From positions 1 through 64,000 of the forward strand of contig JBNKDE010000018.1 of NCBI GenBank assembly GCA_050288105.1: DNA of 64,000 bases, in the 5' to 3' direction. The notes under the pieces are model-generated. The model was not told the DNA's origin. It saw only the letters and a list, made by a program, of their open reading frames with translations, and did not search any database. The DNA comes from JACNJF01 sp050288105 (GTDB taxonomy: Bacteria; Pseudomonadota; Gammaproteobacteria; GCA-001735895). A program made the translations under genes and the position numbers. Position 1 is the stretch's first letter. Every line of letters begins with the position of its first letter. Below are positions 53,057 to 62,049 of this stretch, one piece after another.

Positions 53057-53554
53057 GTGAGTAACTCAACTATAGCAATTTATCCTGGCACCTTTGATCC
53101 AGTTACCTGTGGGCATGGGGATATCGCAATTCGTGCCCTGAAGATGTTTGACTATGTAGTCATAGGCGTAGCGGATAACCCGCAGAAACAGCCCTTCTTT
53201 ACCTTGCAGGAGCGTATAGAAATGCTGGAAACAGTTTTTCAGGGTCAGGATCGAATTTCGGTCAAGCCTTTTTCGGGGCTATTGATAGATTTTGCAGCTG
53301 AGTGTAACTCTCAGATAATTATTCGCGGATTGCGTGCGATATCTGATTTTGAGTTTGAAGTGCAGCTGGCGGGTATGAACCGCTCGCTAGCACCAGGTAT
53401 TGAAACGGTATTTTTAACCGCTGCTGAAAAATACGCGTTTGTATCTTCCAGCCTGGTGCGGGAGATTGCCCGCCTGAAAGGTGATGTATCGGAGTTTATT
53501 CACCCTGAAATACATCAGCGACTAAAAGATAAATTAGACTTAACTAAGGAGTAA
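53057..53554 (+). CDS. coaD: Phosphopantetheine adenylyltransferase
   Basis: Fourth step of coenzyme A synthesis. 165 residues from GTG at 53057. The nucleotidyltransferase motif P-G-T-F-D-P-V-T-C-G-H is at about residues 9-19; R-G-L-R near 87 and the C-terminal S-S-S-L-V-R-E near 128 are also visible. A TTG at 53045 would add four residues. It lies 30 bp after rsmD; the rsmD-coaD-ferredoxin order is common in gammaproteobacteria. Confidence 0.96.
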   Translation: MSNSTIAIYPGTFDPVTCGHGDIAIRALKMFDYVVIGVADNPQKQPFFTLQERIEMLETVFQGQDRISVKPFSGLLIDFAAECNSQIIIRGLRAISDFEFEVQLAGMNRSLAPGIETVFLTAAEKYAFVSSSLVREIARLKGDVSEFIHPEIHQRLKDKLDLTKE

Positions 53555-53557
53555 ACC

Positions 53558-53806
53558 ATGGCATTAATGATCACTGATGAATGTATCAACTGTGACGTTT
53601 GTGAACCCGAGTGCCCGAACGAGGCAATTTCACCGGGAGATGATATCTATGTTATCGATCCTGATAAATGTACCGAGTGTGTGGGGCATTATGAAACCTC
53701 ACAATGTGTAGAAGTCTGCCCTGTAGACTGTATACCGCTAGACCCGAATCATGAAGAAACTCAGGAAGAGTTGATGGAAAAATATCACCGACTCACCGGA
53801 AAATAA
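53558..53806 (+). CDS. YfhL-type 2[4Fe-4S] ferredoxin
   Basis: 82 residues. Cluster motifs C-I-N-C-D-V-C-E-P-E-C-P near residues 9-20 and C-x2-C-x8-C-x3-C-P near 38-54 mark the YfhL/Allochromatium-type bacterial ferredoxins with an insert and a C-terminal helix. It follows coaD by 3 bp with AAGGAGT upstream, so it is cotranscribed. Confidence 0.95.
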   Translation: MALMITDECINCDVCEPECPNEAISPGDDIYVIDPDKCTECVGHYETSQCVEVCPVDCIPLDPNHEETQEELMEKYHRLTGK

Positions 53807-53812
53807 TTCCCT

Positions 53813-54022
53813 TTGCCTCCGGCCCTGCTACCTTTAAGGCGAATCACGGGGTTTCACCTCGATGAGCTGGATGACTGGGTAGCAGAGCTGGAGTGCGGTC
53901 ATACCCGCCATGTAAGGCATAATCCCCCCTGGCAGAATCGGGAATGGGTAGTCAGCAAAAATTCGCGCGAAGCCCGTATCGGTCAATTTTTAAATTGCAG
54001 AAAATGCCTGGCAAAAGCTTAG
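53813..54022 (+). CDS. DUF3565 small protein
   Basis: 69 residues starting at TTG, 6 bp after the ferredoxin. It contains the family's W-V-A-E-L-x-C-G-H-x-R-H-V-R-H-N-P-P-W motif (about residues 22-40) and a terminal C-x2-C, suggesting a small metal-binding protein. The function is unknown. Convergent with the NorD-like gene. Confidence 0.85.
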   Translation: MPPALLPLRRITGFHLDELDDWVAELECGHTRHVRHNPPWQNREWVVSKNSREARIGQFLNCRKCLAKA

Positions 54023-54030
54023 TGAAAAAA

Positions 54031-56163
54031 TCAGCTGGTTAGCTTTCGGTAAATATCCGAAACTTTGTACGGTAGTTTTCTAACATCATCAATCACCACA
54101 TAATTGGCATGCCCATACATATGCGGCAGATAGTCTCGTGCCTCTTCGTCAATCGTGATACAGAAAGGGTGTACACCCTGTAGACGTGCTTCCATTAAAG
54201 CCATACGGGTATCTTCTATGCCATATTCACCATGGTAACTGTCATAGTCATCCGGCTTTCCATCTGACAGCGTAATCAACAATCGGGTACGTGCTTGAAC
54301 TTCACTGAATAACTGCGTCAGATGACGGATGGTTACCCCCATTCTTGTGTAGTCCTGCGGTTCAATGGCGGCTATGCGAGCTCGAGTTTCGTTATCATAC
54401 GGATCTTCAAAGGATTTGACTTTGTATAGCTCACAGCGTTTGCGCGTCATTCCTGAGAAACCGTAAATGGCATAGCGATCCCCCAGTGATTGCAATGCCT
54501 CACACAGTAGTATCAATGCTTCGCGCTGAGCAGTATTAATCCAGCCTCTGGTTGAGCCGCTCATATCAATCATAAAAATTACCGCGATATTTCGTTCAGC
54601 TCGATGCGCTTTGGTGTAGATGCGCGAGGATAATTCCAGACCACTTTTCACATCAGCCAATGAGTTTACCAGTGCATCTATATCCAGGTTTTCGCCATCG
54701 GGCTGCTTTTTCATTACCCGATTTTCATCGCGCATGGCCTCGAAGGTTCTCCGCAGCGACTGACTCAGGCCCTTATATTTATGCAGGGTGTCACTGACGA
54801 AATGGCTATCATGATCGGGCTTGACCTCCTTTTCTCTTAGCGCGCACCAGTTTTTGCGGTGCGCCTGGCGTGTACAGTCCCACTCATCGTAGAGGAAGGC
54901 GCCATCCTCGTGATAGGTGCCTTTCCATACCTGATCAGGATCGGCTTCCTCCTGTTGCTGCGCCAGCCATGCATGGTAGGCAGCGGGGCCAGCTGCTTGC
55001 AGATAATCATCGGGCAGTTCGCCATGATCCTGTATGATGGAATCTATCAGGCTACTGATTTCATTATTTACCGCTACCCGGCTCCCCTCCAGCTCCAGTT
55101 CATAGCTCACACCCTGTTGCAGATCCGGGTCTGGTTTTTCCAGCTTGTCAAAGCGCACGCCTGCTGGCTGAGATGGACTATCCTGCTGCGCCAGCTCTGG
55201 TTCGGTTTCTGCTTGTTTTCCCATTTCATCGGCGGCTTTGGCCAGCAAGAGCTGGAACAGGTCTTTCTCTCGGATGCGTCTAGCCTCACGAACCGATTCC
55301 ACCACATCTGGCCTGAGGATACCCTGATAAACCGGACTGTAAGCGGGTAGATCACTGTACTCATCCAGCAGTGCCAGGCTGAGTGAGGCATCGGCCGTGG
55401 GACTTCTCAGTTGTTTTAACACTTGCTCGGGAAAAAACGCTTCTGGCGTCTCCTGCAGCAGGCCCTGCATCTGTCGATACAGGCCGGGAAAATCACGCTG
55501 GATACAGGCATCCAGACGCAGCGTTTCCAGTTGGTGAAAACTGCTTAATACCCGTTGTTTATCTGTATAGCGCGATAACGCCTGCAGCAGATTGATGCGC
55601 CAGGTGCCATACCAGGTTTGAGCCCATTGATGTACTGCCATCGCTTTATAAATCGCGAAGTTAGTTTTCTGGTCTGCTGATTCACAGATGACTTCAGGCA
55701 GGTGCAGATTTTCGGTATCGGTGAAAAACTGTTCATGCGCTTTTATCTTGAGTTTGCGACCATTTAATCCGTGCAGGAAGTTTTCCAGTATCGCCTTGCT
55801 GGCGTCGAGTGTGGTACCTTTTTGAAGGCGCTGGTAGTGCTCGACAAACGGTTGCAGGTTCTTGATCAGCTGCATGGCTGGATACAGCCCAGAAGAGTAG
55901 TAGCTATCCAGCGTCGATTGCAGCCATTGTTCAGTGCCATGCTGACCTATGCTATCAAGTGCCGTGTGCGCCCTGGTGGCAAACTGGTAAGCCAGTTCCG
56001 GCTGGGTGCGGGCGATATTGGTCACCCAGTTGAGCACATACTGCTGCCATTCCGGCTGCTGTGACAGAATACTTTGGGCAACTTCTTCCACCGTCCAGGC
56101 ATCAAAAAAATAGGGCTCGAGTATCTGCTTGAGTGCTGATTGCGTAAGAACTCTATCCACCAC
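54031..56163 (-). CDS. NorD/CbbO-like VWA domain protein
   Basis: 710 residues. A long helical N-terminal region precedes a C-terminal von Willebrand A domain with an intact MIDAS (D-M-S-G-S, residues 533-537, then a T near 601 and S-D-G-K near 633). This architecture is that of NorD and CbbO, which work with a MoxR-family AAA+ ATPase (NorQ/CbbQ) to activate nitric oxide reductase or Rubisco. Neither target nor the ATPase is encoded nearby, so its substrate is open. There is no signal peptide. Confidence 0.88.
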   Translation of the reverse strand: MVDRVLTQSALKQILEPYFFDAWTVEEVAQSILSQQPEWQQYVLNWVTNIARTQPELAYQFATRAHTALDSIGQHGTEQWLQSTLDSYYSSGLYPAMQLIKNLQPFVEHYQRLQKGTTLDASKAILENFLHGLNGRKLKIKAHEQFFTDTENLHLPEVICESADQKTNFAIYKAMAVHQWAQTWYGTWRINLLQALSRYTDKQRVLSSFHQLETLRLDACIQRDFPGLYRQMQGLLQETPEAFFPEQVLKQLRSPTADASLSLALLDEYSDLPAYSPVYQGILRPDVVESVREARRIREKDLFQLLLAKAADEMGKQAETEPELAQQDSPSQPAGVRFDKLEKPDPDLQQGVSYELELEGSRVAVNNEISSLIDSIIQDHGELPDDYLQAAGPAAYHAWLAQQQEEADPDQVWKGTYHEDGAFLYDEWDCTRQAHRKNWCALREKEVKPDHDSHFVSDTLHKYKGLSQSLRRTFEAMRDENRVMKKQPDGENLDIDALVNSLADVKSGLELSSRIYTKAHRAERNIAVIFMIDMSGSTRGWINTAQREALILLCEALQSLGDRYAIYGFSGMTRKRCELYKVKSFEDPYDNETRARIAAIEPQDYTRMGVTIRHLTQLFSEVQARTRLLITLSDGKPDDYDSYHGEYGIEDTRMALMEARLQGVHPFCITIDEEARDYLPHMYGHANYVVIDDVRKLPYKVSDIYRKLTS

Positions 56164-56227
56164 GGGCTCAAAAGTCTGAGTATATCAGTAGCCTGGGGCT
56201 AAAGGCCGCAAAGCGATTGGGGTTAAT

Positions 56228-56252
56228 GAGGGCATCCGTTAAGGATGCCCTC
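56228..56252 (-). terminator. Hairpin after the first PPK2 gene
   Basis: A perfect 10-bp GC-rich stem (GAGGGCATCC and its complement) with a 5-nt loop, 11 bp past the PPK2 stop. No clear T-tract follows on either strand, so termination may be inefficient or the hairpin may protect the mRNA end. Confidence 0.55.
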
Positions 56253-56263
56253 CATCGGATCTG

Positions 56264-57160
56264 CTAAGCGAGGAACTTGCCGCTGCGCAATAACTGGGCT
56301 TCCATCATTTCCAGCTCACGCGAGCCTGAAATCACAATATTGGAGTCGGGCACGTAATCAATGCTGGCGTCGCTGTGCTCGTAGGGTACCGAGTTGAGAA
56401 TCACCTTCATTGCGTTCAGGCGTGCCAGGTGCTTATCGTTGGAGCGGATGATTTTCCAGGGTGCATGCGTGGTATGGGTCTTTTTCAGCATCTGGTATTT
56501 TACATTGGTGAAATCGTCCCATCTTTCCTGTGCCTGCACGTCAACTTCGCTTAACTTCCACTGTCTGAGCGGGTCTGACTTGCGGCGCTCAAACCGGCGA
56601 TTCTGTTCATCTTTGGTGACACTGAAATACAGCTTCACCAAAATAGTACCCTGACGAATCAGGTCTTTCTCAAAACCGCTGACGCCACGGATAAAGTTTT
56701 TATATTCCTCGTCGGTACAGAATCCGAATACCGGTTCAACCATGGCGCGGTTATACCAGCTGCGGTCAAACAGAACCACTTCACCACCGCGCGGAAACTG
56801 GCGTACATACTTCTGGAAAAACCATTCGGTTTTTTCATACTCTGTGGGTTTGCCAAGCGCAACTACCCGGTAGTGCTTTTCGTTCATATAACGCGTGACA
56901 CGGCGTATGGTTCCACCCTTGCCGGCCGCATCGCGCCCTTCGAACAGGATGATCATGCGCTTCTTGGTGCTCTCGAGATACTGCTGCATTTTGATCAGCT
57001 CCGCCTGTAGCGGTTTTAGCTCTTCTTCCTGCTGAAACTTGCGATAGGCTTTCTTGCGCTCGCGTTTCATGATATCGGTTTCGTTCAACTCGGCGTCGCT
57101 ATCAACCTGTTGTTGCAGCATCTCGTCTTCGTCGATGTTATTTTGTTTGTCTTCGCTCAT
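56264..57160 (-). CDS. ppk2: Polyphosphate kinase 2 family protein (copy 1)
   Basis: 298 residues from ATG at 57160 with GAGGGGAG upstream. PPK2 enzymes move phosphate between polyphosphate and nucleotides. An acidic, helical N-terminal extension (about 1-45) is followed by a single PPK2 domain: Walker A G-R-D-A-A-G-K-G-G at residues 75-83, Walker B L-F-D-R-S-W-Y-N-R near 138 and lid R-R-K-S-D-P-L-R-Q-W-K near 201. It lies directly downstream of a second PPK2 gene. Confidence 0.94.
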   Translation of the reverse strand: MSEDKQNNIDEDEMLQQQVDSDAELNETDIMKRERKKAYRKFQQEEELKPLQAELIKMQQYLESTKKRMIILFEGRDAAGKGGTIRRVTRYMNEKHYRVVALGKPTEYEKTEWFFQKYVRQFPRGGEVVLFDRSWYNRAMVEPVFGFCTDEEYKNFIRGVSGFEKDLIRQGTILVKLYFSVTKDEQNRRFERRKSDPLRQWKLSEVDVQAQERWDDFTNVKYQMLKKTHTTHAPWKIIRSNDKHLARLNAMKVILNSVPYEHSDASIDYVPDSNIVISGSRELEMMEAQLLRSGKFLA

Positions 57161-57255
57161 GCTCCCCTCACTACGGTTAATCATTTTGAATAAATTTGTC
57201 TGCCCTGAAAACCTGATGCAGGATTTTCAAGGCGCGTATCAGGCCGGTTTTACCG

Positions 57256-58068
57256 TTAATTCTCCGGGCTACAGATGTCCGGCACAAAGGTCTGGTCAGA
57301 CATCGGTGGTCGCACATAACTCTCAGCTTTTTCTCGCTCGGGTAGTTCAATCGGTTCAGGGGTCAGGTCTTTGTACGGGATCTGGCTGAGAAGATGAGAA
57401 ATACAGTTGATGCGGGCATGCTTCTTAATGTCTGACTTGACCACCCACCAGGGAGCCTGTTTGATATCAGTATGGGCGAACATATAGTCCTTGGCCCTGG
57501 AGTATTCCTGCCAGCGTTTGCGCGACTCCAGATCCATCGGGCTTAGCTTCCAGCGTTTATGCGGTTCTTTCAGGCGGCTCTGGAAGCGGTGTTCCTGCTC
57601 TTCATCTGAAACCGAGAACCAGTACTTCAACAGGATAATGCCTGACCTTACCAGCATACGTTCAAATTCGGGACAGGATCTGAGGAATTCCTGATACTCC
57701 TCTTCGGTACAGAACCCCATCACCTTTTCGACTCCGGCCCGGTTATACCAGCTGCGATCAAATAGCACCATTTCACCTGCAGCAGGTAGAACTGAGACAT
57801 AGCGTTGAAAGTACCACTGGGTTTTTTCGCGTTCGGTAGGGGCGGGTAATGCTTCAATTCTACACACACGTGGGTTCAGGTGCTGTTGAATACGTTTGAT
57901 GACACCGCCTTTACCGGCCGCGTCACGACCTTCAAACAGCACGACTACTTTCAGCCCTTTATGTGTGATCCAGGCCTGCAGTTTAACCAGTTCTAATTGC
58001 AGTCGGAATAGCTCTTCTTCATATTTCTTTTTAGACATTACTTTTGTGTGTGCTGATTTTTTGCCCAT
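57256..58068 (-). CDS. ppk2: Polyphosphate kinase 2 family protein (copy 2)
   Basis: 270 residues. Walker A G-R-D-A-A-G-K-G-G spans residues 47-55; Walker B L-F-D-R-S-W-Y-N-R is near 110 and the lid R-L-K-E-P-H-K-R-W-K near 170. It lacks the long acidic N-terminus of copy 1, and the sequences differ widely outside the motifs, so this is an old duplication or independent acquisition. Preceded by GGGAGCGGG. Confidence 0.94.
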   Translation of the reverse strand: MGKKSAHTKVMSKKKYEEELFRLQLELVKLQAWITHKGLKVVVLFEGRDAAGKGGVIKRIQQHLNPRVCRIEALPAPTEREKTQWYFQRYVSVLPAAGEMVLFDRSWYNRAGVEKVMGFCTEEEYQEFLRSCPEFERMLVRSGIILLKYWFSVSDEEQEHRFQSRLKEPHKRWKLSPMDLESRKRWQEYSRAKDYMFAHTDIKQAPWWVVKSDIKKHARINCISHLLSQIPYKDLTPEPIELPEREKAESYVRPPMSDQTFVPDICSPEN

Positions 58069-58203
58069 GCCCGCTCCCGGTTTAGTTATAAATCTTTAAT
58101 CAAGTATAGTCCCTGCACCTGATTGTTGAGTTGAGCGAGATCAAAGCGAAACCGACCACTTTATAAAAGTTATGCTAACGGAGGTCGACGAAATAAAGTG
58201 AGT

Positions 58204-59016
58204 TTATTTCTGGCAATAACTGCAGTAAAAAGTGGAGCGTTGCCCCTGAGTAAATCGCTTAATTAATCGCTGGCATTGCAGGCATTGCTGGTTTTCCTGA
58301 CCATATACCTTAAGCGACTGGCTAAAGTATCCTGGCTTTCCATCCGCCTGGGTGAAATCCTGCAGAGTGGTGCCGCCCTGATTGATTGCCTGTTGCAGAA
58401 TATGCTTGATTGCCTCGACCAGACGCTGAATGCGTTGTCTGGAAATACGCATGGCACTGGCTTTAGGATTGATCCCGCTGCTGAACAGGCTTTCGCAGGC
58501 ATAGATATTACCCACACCGACCACTATGTGGCTATCCATGATCAGGTTCTTTATTGCTGTCTTACGCTTGCGGCAGCTCTGGTACAAATATTCGGTATTA
58601 AAATCGTCTGACAGGGGTTCTGGCCCCAATTCGATGAGCAGTTTGTGCTGCATGGGATCATCGCGCGTCATTAATAGTGCGCCGAAACGACGCGGGTCCC
58701 TGAAGCGTAATGAGTTTCTATCATCCAGCTGCAGGATAATGTGCTCGTGTGCATTTTGTGGCTGCTGCTCAGGCAGTATGCGCATGCTGCCCGACATACC
58801 CAGATGCCAGATCATCTGCCCACGCTCGGTATACATCAGCAGGTATTTTGCACGACGCTGCAGCTTAATGATTTTTGCCCCTTCCAGGCTCAGGATCTCA
58901 TCGGGTACAGGCCAGCGTAATCTGGGCTGGTTGATAATTATTTTGCTGATGCGATGACCGGTTAAATAAGGTTCTATGCCGCGCAGGGTAGTTTCAACTT
59001 CGGGTAATTCAGGCAT
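58204..59016 (-). CDS. mutM: Formamidopyrimidine-DNA glycosylase
   Basis: Removes 8-oxoguanine and formamidopyrimidines from DNA. The protein has 270 residues beginning P-E-L-P-E-V-E-T, so the catalytic Pro2 and Glu3 (before Met removal) are present. The helix-two-turn-helix with the N-I-Y-A-C-E motif near 165-175 and the C-terminal zinc finger (C-x2-C ... C-x2-C, residues 247-268) are intact. It begins 1 bp into the next upstream gene's end. Confidence 0.97.
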   Translation of the reverse strand: MPELPEVETTLRGIEPYLTGHRISKIIINQPRLRWPVPDEILSLEGAKIIKLQRRAKYLLMYTERGQMIWHLGMSGSMRILPEQQPQNAHEHIILQLDDRNSLRFRDPRRFGALLMTRDDPMQHKLLIELGPEPLSDDFNTEYLYQSCRKRKTAIKNLIMDSHIVVGVGNIYACESLFSSGINPKASAMRISRQRIQRLVEAIKHILQQAINQGGTTLQDFTQADGKPGYFSQSLKVYGQENQQCLQCQRLIKRFTQGQRSTFYCSYCQK

Positions 59017-59849
59017 TAGTCGTGCTCAGAAAGGATATAGGCGATAGACAGGCCGGCAGTCCAGTTGCTGGTATCAGTGACCAGCGGGCTGTCCGCAATT
59101 TCACTCCCGCTCAGGTTATCGTAGCGTACAAATCCACCCAGCCACCATTTCTGGATACGACGGCTAAAGGTAAAGTCCAGGCGCTGTCCGCTGCTTCCTG
59201 AGTCGGCGCTAAATGCGCTGCGCTGCGGCGTCACTTCGCTACTGTCTACATTGTAGAAATAAGCGTGGTAGTCAGCGCTGGCATATAAAGGTCCACCGGC
59301 AAACCTTAGCTTCCAGCTGTATTTATCCCTGGCCGGCCAGCGCCAGGCAAGACGTGGATGAAAGGTTTGCCCTATGGCGTTGACTTTATCGCCTAGTGCA
59401 AATGCGAATCTGAGTGGTAATTCCAGCCACAACGATGAATCCGCATCCGACTGCAGACGCAGCTCCAGCGAGGGACCGAACTCAACGGTGGCATCCAGGT
59501 CCTGCATGCCGGCGCGTTCTGAATCTTCATTAGAACTGGGCAGGCTGCCATTCCCGCTGATGGATAGCAGCAGGTCAGGGGTTTTAAACAGGCGCCCTTC
59601 GATGCCATCATCAATGCGGAGTTTTTTCCCGCGATATTTCAGGTAGGGGAACGGGACTAACTGGTTGTTGGTTACCGATGATCCGCGATATTGCGGCATG
59701 GATAAGTGCACCACACCAATACCATATTCCAGCACGGGCAGATCGTCATCTTCATCGGCAATCGCGGCAGCCGGTATACTCAAAGCGAGTATAGCGACTA
59801 CGCAACAGGCCTTATTGAGTGGGCGCCTGATCCAGCGAGAGTAGTTCAT
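59016..59849 (-). CDS. MipA/OmpV-like outer-membrane protein
   Basis: 277 residues from ATG at 59849. A signal peptide ends near A-A-I-A (about residue 31). The mature protein shows alternating beta-strands and the family's P-x-Y-R-G-S motif near 52-57 and P-F-P-Y-L-x-Y-R-G near 67. MipA was described as a scaffold protein linking lytic transglycosylase and PBP1B; many homologs have no proven role. The start lies 38 bp inside the preceding DUF4340 gene. Confidence 0.82.
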   Translation of the reverse strand: MNYSRWIRRPLNKACCVVAILALSIPAAAIADEDDDLPVLEYGIGVVHLSMPQYRGSSVTNNQLVPFPYLKYRGKKLRIDDGIEGRLFKTPDLLLSISGNGSLPSSNEDSERAGMQDLDATVEFGPSLELRLQSDADSSLWLELPLRFAFALGDKVNAIGQTFHPRLAWRWPARDKYSWKLRFAGGPLYASADYHAYFYNVDSSEVTPQRSAFSADSGSSGQRLDFTFSRRIQKWWLGGFVRYDNLSGSEIADSPLVTDTSNWTAGLSIAYILSEHD

Positions 59850-60660
59850 AATACAGTTGATCCGAAAAATGGAATTGCAACTTGATATCAGGCCGGGCAA
59901 GTATGATCTCGGGCTGGATAGAGAGTACAAAGAATTCAATGCTTGTATTGTTGCTTAGTGTGGCAGTGATCTTTTTTAGCGGCGTCAGGCTGAGGTCGTA
60001 GGGTTCAACCAGATCTGCCTGCCGGGTTTGCCAGTTTTTAATCAGTTGCTGCGCGCGCTCATTCTGGGCCAGGTTGCTGCGACTGACCCAGTTGCCTGCC
60101 TCATGAACAATGTCGAATTCCGACGACTGCAATGTACTCAATCCACTGCCCTGGGGCAGCAGGCGCTTATCGATGAGTGCGCCAAGACCCTGATTAATTA
60201 ATGCAAAGTGGATGTCATCCACCAGATACACAGTCGGCTCGACGAGCAGGTAGCGTCGATTACCGATCTGGTTAGTGCTGCCGAAATACACAGCAGTCTG
60301 ATTCAGAGTGACTACCGCTTTAGGGATGGTGAGCCCGAGGGTAGACAGGTCAATCTCAGATTTTGCTAACTTCGAGTGGTATTTTACGTTCGCCAGACTG
60401 GCAATGCGCTCGGCGGCAATATTGTTGGCAAACCAGCTAAAGGGGCTGCTGATATACCAGCGATTGTCTTCCCTGCGCAGCTGTAAGCTACCATCTGCGG
60501 TTTCTATATTAATCTTTTGCACCTGTTGCGCATTCAGGCGGGTAATCGACTGCAGGTCAAATTTCTGGTCCTCAGTAATGGGGTATCGTTTACCGATCCA
60601 GGTGAAGATAATAATAAGTACCAGTAGCAGGTAATTGATGAGCCAACGTCGAGTGAACAT
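59812..60660 (-). CDS. DUF4340 membrane-anchored protein of the Gld-type cluster
   Basis: 282 residues with one N-terminal transmembrane helix (about 7-24) and a periplasmic domain made of repeated DUF4340-type beta units (W-Y-I-S near residue 68). It lies 4 bp after the GldG-like gene. Such proteins accompany GldA/F/G-type transporters in many non-gliding proteobacteria. The function is unknown. Confidence 0.82.
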   Translation of the reverse strand: MFTRRWLINYLLLVLIIIFTWIGKRYPITEDQKFDLQSITRLNAQQVQKINIETADGSLQLRREDNRWYISSPFSWFANNIAAERIASLANVKYHSKLAKSEIDLSTLGLTIPKAVVTLNQTAVYFGSTNQIGNRRYLLVEPTVYLVDDIHFALINQGLGALIDKRLLPQGSGLSTLQSSEFDIVHEAGNWVSRSNLAQNERAQQLIKNWQTRQADLVEPYDLSLTPLKKITATLSNNTSIEFFVLSIQPEIILARPDIKLQFHFSDQLYYELLSLDQAPTQ

Positions 60661-60664
60661 ACGC

Positions 60665-62029
60665 TTACCTCCTTCTGCGTATCAGCCAGATACGAATGCC
60701 CGCGCCAAGCAGGCCAAGCGGCAGCAATATTAAAAACGTCAGCGCGATCATGAGCTGGCTGTTGCTGGATAGCTCAAGTTGGGTATCGGGTGCGCTACGC
60801 GGGGAAATGGATATCAGGTTATCGTCATGACTTAGCCAGTTAAACATATTCAAACCCAGTTCAAGATTACTGCCATTACCCAGGTACTGGTTAGATAGAA
60901 AGTCAGCATCACCAGTGACAATGACACGCTGCGTGCGCAGACTGCCGTCTTCATTTTGAACACTGCGCTCGAGGCTGTAACCCAGGTTGAGTGGACCGGC
61001 GATTTCGCCTGCCTGGTCACCCTGGGAGATTTTGCCCTGCAATGCACCGATTTCATTCCAGCTGCGAGCCTGGGTGACCAGTAATGATTGCGCCTGCCAG
61101 TCACTCTGCTCACCATGAAACTGCATTGCTCTTGCACGTGGGAACAGTGACAGTGCATCGATCTGGCGTGTGACAGGGTGACGCGGGTAATCCGCGACCA
61201 GCGCAAAATCGACACGCGACAGACCCAGCAGTTGCGTACTGGGGTCGACGATAACACCCGGCAGAAATTCCAGTTCAAGCTCGTCAGCTAATTGCTGTAG
61301 TGAGTCATCCTCCCCGATATCCGCCAGCCATAACAGGTTGCCTCCGGACTGCACATAGTGGCTGATCATGCTCACTTCACCTGGTAGTAATGCAGACACG
61401 GCGTCAGCAATCACCAGAATGTCGGTATTGTCGGGTATGCTGGTGCTTTGCATCAGGTTTACGGATTCAACCTGAAAGCCTTTTTCCGCCAGCTGCGAAG
61501 CAAATAACTGTAAATCATAATTGGCTTCTCCCCAGGTATCGCGCTCGCCGTGCCCGCCGATGAACATTACCCAGCGTTCGGAATCACGAGTCAGTCGCGC
61601 AATCGCATTGGTGATGGTGGATTCGGTGATCTGCTGCAGGTTTTCGCGTCGGCCATTGAATTCCAGCACAACCTCGCCATCGCGTTGGATATTGAATTCG
61701 CGCAGCTGGTCAGGGACAAAATCAGGATTGATGCTTTGGTACTGGATGAGTGGCTGCAGCTTCTGATAACGTTTAAAGATGCCGTCGATACTGTCCTTCA
61801 GTTTATTGACTGGCGATACAAAGGCGGTGATCTTAAGCGGATGCTGGATGGTTTTTAACAGGCGCTCGCTAGGTGCGGACAGGCTGTTGGATTGACTGGC
61901 TGTCAAATCAACAGCCACGCTGTAGCGGTTAGATAGCCAGGCCAGTAAGCCAATGAATGCCACAAACAGCACAATAAACAGGGTGGATTGTATGCGTAGC
62001 TGGATGCGGGTTTTTTGGGTCAGTTTCAT
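60665..62029 (-). CDS. GldG-like ABC-transporter auxiliary protein
   Basis: 454 residues with transmembrane helices at the N-terminus (about 17-35) and C-terminus (about 428-448). The intervening periplasmic part is the ABC_transp_aux/GldG domain with the G-G-H-G-E-R-D motif near residue 157. In Bacteroidetes GldG works with GldA/GldF in gliding; in proteobacteria the role is unresolved. Same strand and close spacing to the permease. Confidence 0.87.
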   Translation of the reverse strand: MKLTQKTRIQLRIQSTLFIVLFVAFIGLLAWLSNRYSVAVDLTASQSNSLSAPSERLLKTIQHPLKITAFVSPVNKLKDSIDGIFKRYQKLQPLIQYQSINPDFVPDQLREFNIQRDGEVVLEFNGRRENLQQITESTITNAIARLTRDSERWVMFIGGHGERDTWGEANYDLQLFASQLAEKGFQVESVNLMQSTSIPDNTDILVIADAVSALLPGEVSMISHYVQSGGNLLWLADIGEDDSLQQLADELELEFLPGVIVDPSTQLLGLSRVDFALVADYPRHPVTRQIDALSLFPRARAMQFHGEQSDWQAQSLLVTQARSWNEIGALQGKISQGDQAGEIAGPLNLGYSLERSVQNEDGSLRTQRVIVTGDADFLSNQYLGNGSNLELGLNMFNWLSHDDNLISISPRSAPDTQLELSSNSQLMIALTFLILLPLGLLGAGIRIWLIRRRR

Positions 62030-62049
62030 GAATCGTTGGCCGCCTCGGG

